Assembly: GCA_934087515.1 (NCBI GenBank)
Contig: CAKOIY010000024.1
Span: 1 to 8,152 of the forward strand
Length of the DNA: 8,152 bases
Reading direction: 5' to 3'
DNA from: an uncultured Bacilli bacterium
GTDB taxonomy: Bacteria; Bacillota_I; Bacilli_A; RF39; UBA660
The notes below the pieces were generated by a model that did no database searches, was not told the origin of the DNA, and saw nothing but the letters and a program-made list of their open reading frames with translations. A program made the translations under genes and the position numbers. Shown here piece after piece: positions 1 through 4,484 of this stretch; the stretch's first letter is position 1, and every line of letters begins with the position of its first letter.

Positions 1-12
1 TTTTATCGTTAA

Positions 13-46
13 ACTGTGAAGTTACAAGTGTAAACAGTATTTTTTC
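13..46 (+). terminator. possible rho-independent terminator of a gene left of the window
   Basis: An imperfect stem (ACTGT at 13-17 with ACAGT at 34-38, and TTAC at 22-25 with GTAA at 30-33, loop AAGT) is followed by six T residues at 41-46. A 4-base bulge interrupts the 5' arm and the stem is AT-rich, so it is a weak candidate. It would serve a plus-strand gene ending before the window. A 10-bp direct repeat, TGTGAAGTTA, occurs at 15-24 and 52-61. Confidence 0.3.
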
Positions 47-97
47 ATTTATGTGAAGTTATCTCTAAATTTAACGAATTGAAAGTAGTTTTATTTT

Positions 98-158
98 GAC
101 AATTTAGTAACACACTTGCAAATTGACATAATCAATTAGCGTGTGTAAAAGGATTGTC
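98..158. repeat. dyad element, copy 1 (three nested inverted repeats)
   Basis: The segment folds as a long imperfect hairpin with three nested arms: GACAAT 98-103 with ATTGTC 153-158, ACACAC 110-115 with GTGTGT 141-146, and AATTGA 121-126 with TCAATT 132-137. A GC/GC pair (118-119 with 139-140) lies between the last two. Its core at 120-146 is nearly the same as 1049-1073, differing by C/T at 127 and a 2-nt indel. It lies 27 nt beyond the stop codon of the minus-strand gene at 185-658. On the plus strand it is followed by a T-rich stretch, so it could act as a weak terminator in that direction. The rest of 1-184 holds no gene that I can see. Confidence 0.6.
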
Positions 159-184
159 TTTTCAAATTTTAAATTTTATTATAA

Positions 185-658
185 TCAGTATGTTTTTTTA
201 TTTTTTTTTGGACTCCTATTATAATCTTGTTTATCATAACTAAAGCGTTCTAGTATTTCTGATAAATAATTTGCATATCTTTCTTTGATGTAAGCAACAA
301 ATTTTTCTTGTTGTGCTGTAAGAACTTGTTGTATCATATCTTTATCGTTATTATTAAACTTTGGTGTAATGCAATCGAAATATGCTTTTTCTAGTTCAGC
401 ATAACGAGCATAATCTTTGTGTGATGTATTATCAATTATCCTACTATCGAAATATGCTTTATTAACTCGTTCAACATATTCCATTGAATCGTGTTCACCA
501 CCATCAACACTTTTATATACCAAACCTTTTCCAAAATTAGTACGGTGATCAATTTTTTCAATATCGTTATTAATCAATATTTTTTTCTTTTGGGATTCAG
601 CCAAAGCAGCATATTCAGGTTTTAAAAAACCTCTTTTATCATACATGTTATCAGACAT
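185..658 (-). CDS. hypothetical protein, 157 aa, charged, with internal repeat
   Basis: I do not recognise this protein. The open frame extends to a TTG at 673, but that codon lies within the upstream region next to the GGGAGGT Shine-Dalgarno (665-671). The ATG at 656-658, six bases after it, is therefore the likely start. The protein is soluble, with no signal peptide or membrane segment, and is rich in Lys, Asp, Tyr and Glu, probably mostly helical. A short repeat is visible: YVERVNKAYFDS (61-72) and YAELEKAYFDC (86-96). The C-terminus is a basic tail (SPKKNKKTY). Four of its eight Arg codons are CGN, against two of fourteen in feoB, which suggests a different compositional history. It is divergent from the RNA gene at 736-895. 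That it is a real gene is fairly sure from the ribosome site and open frame; its function is unknown. Confidence 0.75.
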   Translation of the reverse strand: MSDNMYDKRGFLKPEYAALAESQKKKILINNDIEKIDHRTNFGKGLVYKSVDGGEHDSMEYVERVNKAYFDSRIIDNTSHKDYARYAELEKAYFDCITPKFNNNDKDMIQQVLTAQQEKFVAYIKERYANYLSEILERFSYDKQDYNRSPKKNKKTY

Positions 659-677
659 AATTTTACCTCCCAATAAA

Positions 678-706
678 ATTATAACATATTTTATTATTTT
701 TTGATA
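678..706 (-). promoter_or_regulatory. probable extended -10 promoter of the 185-658 gene
   Basis: On the minus strand TGTTATAAT (TATAAT at 683-678 with TG two bases upstream) forms an extended -10. The hexamer 17 bp upstream (706-701) reads TATCAA, a poor -35, and is the complement of the -35 of the divergent plus-strand promoter. Transcription would begin near 671, leaving the Shine-Dalgarno close to the 5' end of the mRNA. That very short leader is a reason for caution. Confidence 0.45.
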
Positions 707-729
707 CTTTAATAATTTTATAGTATAAT
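701..729 (+). promoter_or_regulatory. consensus sigma-A promoter for the structured RNA
   Basis: TTGATA at 701-706, a 17-bp spacer and TATAAT at 724-729 give a near-perfect housekeeping promoter. The predicted start is about 736. No ribosome site and plausible plus-strand reading frame follows before the terminator at 868-895, so it most likely drives a non-coding RNA. Confidence 0.75.
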
Positions 730-735
730 CGAGTT

Positions 736-895
736 AGTTTATAGTTATTACTAATTATTAACTATGTCCTAGAAGTTGCTCTACTTCTTCCCTTAGGGCA
801 CCATTGAAAAGTTTGTTCGAACTATTCGAACTTAATATTAAATAATAAACTTGTTAAGGTTTTGGGGAGTATTGATGAAGTGCAATGCTTTTTTT
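736..895 (+). ncRNA. unidentified structured small RNA, about 160 nt
   Basis: Bounded by a consensus promoter and an intrinsic terminator, this stretch folds into successive helices. Hairpin 1 is ATAGTTA 741-747 with TAACTAT 759-765. Hairpin 2 is TGTCCTA 765-771 with TAGGGCA 794-800, continued by GAAGT 772-776 with ACTTC 783-787; base 765 can pair in either hairpin. Helix 3 is long, 800-814 with 847-860 (ACC/GGT, TTGA/TTAA, AAGTTT/AAACTT with a bulge and a mismatch), and carries an inner hairpin GTTCGAA 815-821 with TTCGAAC 825-831. Then comes the terminator hairpin. The two ends do not pair, which argues against 6S RNA. The SRP GGAAGGAAGCAGC-type motif is absent, and it is too short for tmRNA or RNase P RNA. 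No gene follows closely on the plus strand, so a riboswitch leader is unlikely. I see the structure; the function is unknown. Confidence 0.6.
868..895 (+). terminator. intrinsic terminator of the structured RNA
   Basis: Stem AGTATTG (868-874) with CAATGCT (883-889), loop of eight, followed directly by seven T residues (889-895). Wobble pairs could extend the stem outward with 866-867. Confidence 0.7.
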
Positions 896-1017
896 ATGTG
901 ATAAAATTAATTTGTGAGAAAAATTTCATCATTAACTTAAAAAATTTTCAATTGTTTGTTTTTATTATATAAAAATGTTAAAAAATACTATAAATATCAG
1001 TAAAAAATGCATAATAA
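896..1017. other. AT-rich intergenic stretch, nothing recognised
   Basis: Between the RNA terminator and the terminator of the 1082-1600 gene I see only low-complexity AT-rich DNA, with no ribosome site, promoter or long reading frame. Confidence 0.5.
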
Positions 1018-1042
1018 AACCCTTAGAAAAAATCTAGGGGTT
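1018..1042 (-). terminator. intrinsic terminator of the 1082-1600 gene
   Basis: A 10-bp stem (AACCCTTAGA 1018-1027 with TCTAGGGGTT 1033-1042, one G-T pair) has a loop of five. On the minus strand it is followed by TTTTATTAT, a U-rich tail. It lies 40 nt beyond the stop codon of the minus-strand gene. Confidence 0.8.
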
Positions 1043-1080
1043 GTTTGTAAATTGATATAATCAATTAGTGTGTAAGACAA
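1041..1080. repeat. dyad element, copy 2
   Basis: Core AAATTGAT (1049-1056) pairs with ATCAATT (1060-1066), with TTGT 1041-1044 and ACAA 1077-1080 as outer arms. The core and the right-hand TGTGTAA match the element at 120-150. It sits two bases past the stop codon of the 1082-1600 gene and directly before its terminator. The ACACAC left arm of copy 1 is not conserved, so this copy looks reduced. Confidence 0.55.
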
Positions 1081-1081
1081 A

Positions 1082-1600
1082 TTATCTATGGTTTTTTAGT
1101 TTATTTTTGTGTTCAATATCTTCAATTTTATTATATTTATTTTCATCAATATAAATGTGTTTATTTTCTTCGATTTTATTATATTTATTTTCTTCGATAC
1201 AAATGTGTTCATTCTTTTCAATATTATTATTAACTTTAAAACTACCGTTTAAAACATCTGAAAGTTTAACATCGACATTATTGATAACATCATAGAATGC
1301 TACTTTTCTATTATCAGATGGTTGAATAGCATATACTGGTCGGTTATTAATATGTGGAGCTAATTCCATTAATTTAGAACCTCCATTATAGAAAAGTGCT
1401 ATTTCTGTAGATTCACTAACTCCGGCCATATTAGCTGTTTTAGAAGAATACTCTAACATATCTGGAATACCAATTTCAACTTCATCATTTTTATTTTTAT
1501 ATAATACATATATTGAAGCCCATCCAAACCCTTCATTTATTTCTTCCTGAGTCACAGGAGTAATTATTAATATAGGATTTTTTAACCCAACTTGAACCAT
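1082..1600 (-). CDS. hypothetical protein, 172 aa, with C-terminal 16-residue repeats
   Basis: I do not recognise the family. The ATG at 1598-1600 follows a strong GGAGGTG site (1606-1612) at good spacing. Residues 1 to about 125 look like a compact, soluble, beta-rich domain (ILIITPV, WASIYVLY, RPVYAIQ, KVAFYDV). The remainder is a charged low-complexity tail made of a 16-residue unit repeated twice, around EENKYNKIEE and DENKYNKIED, and then a Lys/His-rich end. There is no signal peptide or membrane helix. It has its own promoter with a palindrome across the -10 box and its own terminator, so it forms a single-gene transcript. It is divergent from the broken gene at 1729. The repeat tail may be an adaptable linker or binding segment, but this is a guess. 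Confidence 0.75.
   Translation of the reverse strand: MVQVGLKNPILIITPVTQEEINEGFGWASIYVLYKNKNDEVEIGIPDMLEYSSKTANMAGVSESTEIALFYNGGSKLMELAPHINNRPVYAIQPSDNRKVAFYDVINNVDVKLSDVLNGSFKVNNNIEKNEHICIEENKYNKIEENKHIYIDENKYNKIEDIEHKNKLKNHR
1121..1216 (-). repeat. two tandem 48-bp coding repeats
   Basis: 1121-1168 and 1169-1216 match at 41 of 48 positions by eye and encode the 16-residue repeat at the C-terminus of the 1082-1600 gene. The whole-codon period keeps the reading frame. Confidence 0.85.
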
Positions 1601-1621
1601 ATAAACACCTCCATTTAATTA

Positions 1622-1656
1622 CTGTGTATTATAACACAGCCTTAATAAAAAAGCAA
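1622..1656 (-). promoter_or_regulatory. promoter of the 1082-1600 gene with palindromic operator on the -10
   Basis: On the minus strand TTGCTT (1656-1651), a 17-bp spacer and TATAAT (1633-1628) form the promoter. The -10 box is flanked by a perfect 6-bp inverted repeat, CTGTGT and ACACAG (1622-1639), reading CTGTGTTATAATACACAG. Such a dyad centred on the -10 is a likely repressor site; the regulator is unknown. Confidence 0.7.
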
Positions 1657-1674
1657 GTTTTTTATGAATGTGTG

Positions 1675-1702
1675 TTGACCTTAAATTTATTTATGCTATA
1701 AT
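1675..1702 (+). promoter_or_regulatory. promoter of the broken gene at 1729
   Basis: TTGACC (1675-1680), a 16-bp spacer and TATAAT (1697-1702) preceded by TGC, an extended -10. It is back to back with the promoter of the 1082-1600 gene, with 18 bp between the two -35 boxes. The AAGGAAGGAG ribosome site follows at 1712-1721. Confidence 0.7.
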
Positions 1703-1728
1703 CAAATTATTAAGGAAGGAGCTTTGAT

Positions 1729-2139
1729 ATGGCATTTACATACGCAAGAACTCACTCTAAAGGTGAAGAAGAATTTTATAAAGCGGGGCAATTATTTCAA
1801 GATTTGAGTTATTCGCTAGATAGGATAGCGTTTTTAGTGGTGCTAAATATGGCACAATAAAGTTATCTTTTGAAATACCTGAAAATTGTGAAGGCGATTT
1901 TGATTCAGGAATTGTAAAGGGAGAAAATTTTGTTTTCAAAAAAAATAGATAGATATGGGGACAATCCAATGTATTATTATTCAGATAATAAAGGAATGAT
2001 TTTTGTACAAGGTAATTTTGCAATGAGTTCATATGTAAAATTTGGAGATAAATCTTTATATGTTAGAGAACTTATGTCTAATCCTGAAGCGATAGAATAT
2101 ATAAAAACTACTAAAAATACTATGGATGAATTAATATAA
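1729..2139 (+). pseudogene. frameshifted gene of unknown function (restored length 134 aa)
   Basis: The promoter and AAGGAAGGAG site lead to ATG at 1729, but this frame stops at 1858-1860 after 43 residues (MAFTYARTHSKGEEEF...). A second frame opens at once (DSVFSGAKYGTIKLSFEIPE...) and runs to a TAG at about 1946-1948. A third runs from there (SKKIDRYGDNPMYYYSDN...) to TAA at 2137-2139. The first break coincides with GATAGGATAG, a 5-bp tandem duplication at 1819-1828; the second with an A8 run at 1938-1945. Removing one GATAG and one A restores a single 134-residue frame (411 - 6 = 405 nt). After the TAA the same frame stays open for 16 more codons (IPLREQLDEESNSKKL) to 2190, so the original end may lie there. 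No family is recognised. Decay, slippage-based switching, or a sequence error at the A8 are all possible. Confidence 0.75.
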
Positions 2140-2260
2140 ATTCCTTTAAGAGAACAACTTGATGAAGAGTCTAATAGTAAGAAATTATAAAAACGAGCAA
2201 TAAAAGCTTGTGTAATAAAACTAAAATTCCATTTTACGTTATTGAAAAGCCAATGACAGT

Positions 2261-2389
2261 GTGAAAAAGGGGAAATTCCTTTCGAAACCAGTACAACATA
2301 ATTCTAGCAAGTCATAAAATCAAGCAAAAATATGTTATATTTATATTAGATAGTAGTTATTACTACCTATAAATTTGTTGTACTTTCAC
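2261..2389. repeat. nested inverted-repeat element, possible structured RNA
   Basis: AGTACAACA (2290-2298) is perfectly complementary to TGTTGTACT (2376-2384), and AATT on the inside extends the helix after a one-base bulge. Outside it GTGAA (2261-2265) pairs with TTCAC (2385-2389). Between these on the left, AAAGG (2266-2270) pairs with CCTTT (2278-2282). Within the large loop, GTAGT (2352-2356) pairs with ACTAC (2361-2365) around TATT. This gives a closed multi-helix fold on either strand. No clear promoter or T-run marks an RNA gene, so it may be a leader structure or the remains of a small mobile element. Confidence 0.45.
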
Positions 2390-2453
2390 CAAAAGAGTAC
2401 CATAAATATTAATGTTAAGATATAGAAATATATATTTTTTGAATATTTAGTAA

Positions 2454-2483
2454 TTGAAAGTAAAAAAATCATATATGTAAATA
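2454..2483 (+). promoter_or_regulatory. possible promoter of the amidase-like gene
   Basis: TTGAAA (2454-2459), 18-bp spacer and TAAATA (2478-2483). The -10 is a poor match and in DNA this AT-rich could occur by chance. No better candidate lies close to the start codon. Confidence 0.3.
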
Positions 2484-2522
2484 ATTCTTGTTTTAACACA
2501 TAAAATTAATTGGTGATGTTAT

Positions 2523-3554
2523 ATGAATTATAAAATAGCTATAGATGCTAGACATGGTGGGGAAGACCAAGGTTATACTGGAAACAATATAATAGAAAAA
2601 GATTATTCTTTATTAATATCAAATTATCTTAAAGAAAGGCTAGATAGTTTAGGAATAGATAATATAATTACTAGAAATACAGATAGGACTTTATCAGATG
2701 ATGCAAGAACTAATATAATAACAAGTGCGTTTGGTAATGATGTTAAAACAATAGTAATATCAAATGGTTTAAGTAATGGAATTGGAGAGGGTTTAGAGGT
2801 AATTTATGCTTTGCGAAACAATGATAAACTTGCATCAAAAATAGCACAAGAAGTAGAAACAGTCGGAGGTATAGTGAATAAATATTATCAATTAAGAGAT
2901 CCGGATGATACAGCAAAAGATTATTATCCAATAATAAGAGATACTCCGGATTATCAAACAATTATAATTTCTTATGGTAATGTAAATAATTCAAAAGATG
3001 CTGAACGAATAAAAAAAGATTATCAAGATTATGCTGAAGCGGTAATTAAAGCTTTAACCTCATATATAGGTGTAAAATATATACCTCCAGCAGGAACAAA
3101 TTATTATGTAGTAAAGAAAGGTGATAGTCTTTGGAAAATAGCTAATAATTATGGAACTAGTGTTGATGAGTTAAAAGAAGAAAATAATTTAAAAAGTAAT
3201 ATTTTAAATATAGGACAAATACTTTTGATTCCTAAAAAAGAAGGTTCTGTTTCTCAAGTACAATATACAGTTAAAAAAGGTGATAGTCTTTGGAAAATAG
3301 CAAATAACAATAATACTACAGTGGATGCTTTAAAAGAGTTAAATAATTTAAAAACTGATACTTTATCAATAGGACAAATATTATTATTACCAAGTAATTC
3401 TGGGTTAAATTATAAAATTTATATAGTAAAAAAGGGTGATAGTCTTTGGAAAATAGCAAATAGCAATAATACCACAGTGGATGCTTTAAAAAAATTAAAT
3501 AATTTAGCAACTAATCTTTTGCAAATAGGACAATCGTTAAAAATTCCTGCTTGA
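2523..3554 (+). CDS. Amidase_3-like protein with three LysM domains, catalytic site degenerate
   Basis: Residues 1-183 match the N-acetylmuramoyl-L-alanine amidase (Amidase_3) fold; residues 194-237, 248-290 and 300-342 are LysM repeats, each opening with KKGDSLWKIAN, which bind peptidoglycan or chitin-like glycans. In the family, zinc is held by a His in the GHGG motif, a Glu about 14 residues on, and a His in the SxH-N motif, with a later catalytic Glu in the VEYGF-type motif. Here the first His (H11, in ARHGG) and E25 remain. The SNH position reads SNG (80-82) and the VEYG position reads ISYG (149-152), so the third ligand and the catalytic Glu appear lost. It is thus likely a wall-binding pseudoenzyme rather than an active hydrolase. 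No signal peptide is present, as the domain begins at residue 2; it may act in sporulation or on lysis, by an unknown route. A ribosome site GGTGATG precedes the ATG. The next gene starts 51 nt downstream. Confidence 0.85.
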   Translation: MNYKIAIDARHGGEDQGYTGNNIIEKDYSLLISNYLKERLDSLGIDNIITRNTDRTLSDDARTNIITSAFGNDVKTIVISNGLSNGIGEGLEVIYALRNNDKLASKIAQEVETVGGIVNKYYQLRDPDDTAKDYYPIIRDTPDYQTIIISYGNVNNSKDAERIKKDYQDYAEAVIKALTSYIGVKYIPPAGTNYYVVKKGDSLWKIANNYGTSVDELKEENNLKSNILNIGQILLIPKKEGSVSQVQYTVKKGDSLWKIANNNNTTVDALKELNNLKTDTLSIGQILLLPSNSGLNYKIYIVKKGDSLWKIANSNNTTVDALKKLNNLATNLLQIGQSLKIPA

Positions 3555-3579
3555 AAAAAACTATTTTTTGTGATATAAT
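3551..3579 (+). promoter_or_regulatory. promoter of the 3606-4061 gene, overlapping the upstream stop codon
   Basis: TTGAAA (3551-3556), 17-bp spacer and TATAAT (3574-3579) with TG at 3571-3572, an extended -10. The -35 includes the TGA stop (3552-3554) of the amidase-like gene. No convincing terminator separates the two genes, so read-through from the amidase-like gene is also possible. Confidence 0.75.
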
Positions 3580-3605
3580 CTTATTGCTCGGGAGGTAAGA
3601 GTATA

Positions 3606-4061
3606 ATGAAAGTGGAAAAAGCAAGTTGTGAAAAATTATTAAATATATTAACGGAACATATGGATAAAGAAGTAAATGTTTATGTTGGAGATTCAAATAT
3701 AAAATATGAATATAAACGTTTGAAGGATGAAGGGGCTTGTTATACATATATTGATGTTTTAGATACAAATGGAGAAGTGTTTGAAGATGATGAGAATTCT
3801 TGTGTGGTACAAGATTCAGATTTTGTTATCATAAAAACTCTTAATAAACAAGAAATAGAAAATATTAATATGATTTTATCATATGAAATGTATGGAAGAA
3901 TAACTTCTGAATTACTTAGAACTGCAAATGAAAAAGCATTTATGAAATTTAACTCAAGTACAAGAGGAATGTTTGATAATTATAAAAATAACGAAAAAAG
4001 TAATTGCTTTAATATTGTTCCGGTAATAGAACAACCAAAACATAAAGTAAGAACTATATAA
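3606..4061 (+). CDS. hypothetical protein, 151 aa
   Basis: I do not recognise this protein. It starts at the ATG after a GGAGGT site (3591-3596) with nine bases between, slightly long. It is soluble and acidic in the first two thirds, with four Cys in total (C8, C45, C66, C136 by count), no signal peptide and no membrane helix. The N-terminal part, to about residue 80, alternates short beta-like stretches (VNVYVGD, CYTYIDVLD, DFVIIKTL). Residues 80-115 look helical (KQEIENINMILSYEMYGRITSELLRTANEKAF). The tail ends in a basic KHKVRTI. It has its own strong promoter and a terminator at 4078-4121 that lies inside the converging gene. Nothing in it links it clearly to cell-wall work despite its neighbour. 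Confidence 0.75.
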   Translation: MKVEKASCEKLLNILTEHMDKEVNVYVGDSNIKYEYKRLKDEGACYTYIDVLDTNGEVFEDDENSCVVQDSDFVIIKTLNKQEIENINMILSYEMYGRITSELLRTANEKAFMKFNSSTRGMFDNYKNNEKSNCFNIVPVIEQPKHKVRTI

Positions 4062-4065
4062 ATAA

Positions 4066-4452
4066 TTATAAAATAGGAGTGTTAGGATTGATATCATTAG
4101 TATCATTACTAACACTTTTTATTGTTGTGTAAAGTAAAATAAATCCTGCGATAAGAGCTAGAATAGAAGCAAAAAACTCTTTTCTTTGTAAGTTACTATT
4201 ATTTTTTAATTTACTTATCTCATAAAATTTATAATTTATATAAGTAAAGATTATAACTAAAATAGTAATAATTATTCTATTGGTTATTGTGATTTTATGC
4301 TCTGTATCACTTGTAAATAATCTTTTCTTATTTTCATGTTTTTTAATGTTGTTGTATGTAAGTATGATAGATATAATATTGGTAATAATAAATAATATAG
4401 AAGCATACATTTGTGTATATAAAAGTTGTGTTTCTTTATCACTAGTATTCAT
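4066..4452 (-). CDS. small membrane protein, three predicted helices, 128 aa
   Basis: No family is recognised. Three hydrophobic segments are clear: about residues 15-33 (MYASILFIITNIISIILTY), 56-74 and 93-112. They are joined by a basic loop at 37-60 (KKHENKKRL) and a second at 75-92, and the polar C-terminus ends in NTPIL. The positive-inside rule would place the first loop in the cytoplasm. No Shine-Dalgarno precedes the ATG at 4450-4452. Instead a TATAAT lies five bases upstream, so transcription should start at or very near the ATG: a leaderless mRNA. The gene is divergent from hsp20, with the CIRCE operator between them. Its last 18 codons also encode the plus-strand terminator of the converging gene at 3606-4061. 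Confidence 0.6.
   Translation of the reverse strand: MNTSDKETQLLYTQMYASILFIITNIISIILTYNNIKKHENKKRLFTSDTEHKITITNRIIITILVIIFTYINYKFYEISKLKNNSNLQRKEFFASILALIAGFILLYTTIKSVSNDTNDINPNTPIL
4078..4121 (+). terminator. intrinsic terminator of the 3606-4061 gene, inside the converging gene
   Basis: AGTGTTAG (4078-4085) pairs with CTAACACT (4109-4116), with an inner stem TGATA (4089-4093) and TATCA (4101-4105), followed by TTTTTATT. It overlaps the coding sequence of the minus-strand membrane protein. Confidence 0.7.
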
Positions 4453-4457
4453 GTTTT

Positions 4458-4463
4458 ATTATA
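4458..4463 (-). promoter_or_regulatory. -10 box of the leaderless membrane-protein gene
   Basis: TATAAT (minus strand, 4463-4458) is five bases from the ATG. The -35 position 17 bp upstream (4486-4481) reads AAAATA, a poor match, and it touches the left arm of the CIRCE element, so HrcA could affect this promoter as well. Confidence 0.5.
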
Positions 4464-4484
4464 TGATAAAAAAAATGAAATATT

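Larger units (their letters stand above)
2191..2522. other. gene-free interval with folded element and amidase leader
   Basis: No convincing reading frame is present. It holds a short stem ACGAGC/GCTTGT near 2193-2211, the large inverted-repeat structure at 2261-2389, and AT-rich DNA carrying a possible promoter before the amidase-like gene. No transposase remnant or tRNA was recognised. Confidence 0.5.

Noticed and set aside
659..673. TTG start at 673 for the first gene
   Set aside because: The GGGAGGT ribosome site falls within that extension and is well placed for the ATG at 658.
736..895. 6S RNA, SRP RNA, tracrRNA or T-box
   Set aside because: The ends do not pair as in 6S, the SRP loop motif is missing, there is no CRISPR repeat or cas gene in view, and no T-box GGTGG-type sequence or downstream gene is present.
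1757..2032. Minus-strand open frame of 91 codons
   Set aside because: It is the antisense shadow of the broken plus-strand gene. It has no ribosome site and is rich in Leu, Phe and Tyr, as antisense AT-rich frames usually are.
2261..2389. c-di-AMP riboswitch before a wall-hydrolase-like gene
   Set aside because: Some short runs (GGGGAAATTCC, CGAAACC) look vaguely similar, but the conserved core of that class is not present and the pairing layout differs.
3552..3554. Recoded TGA (Mycoplasma-type code)
   Set aside because: TGA ends the LysM gene, feoB and the first gene at natural protein ends, and Trp residues use TGG throughout.
3554..3570. A/T hairpin after the LysM gene as terminator
   Set aside because: The stem is only A-T pairs and it coincides with the spacer of a strong promoter.
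2743..3768. Several minus-strand frames (2743-2961, 3316-3510, 3511-3768)
   Set aside because: They lie opposite the LysM gene and its neighbour, have no Shine-Dalgarno, and their apparent repeats only mirror the LysM repeats.
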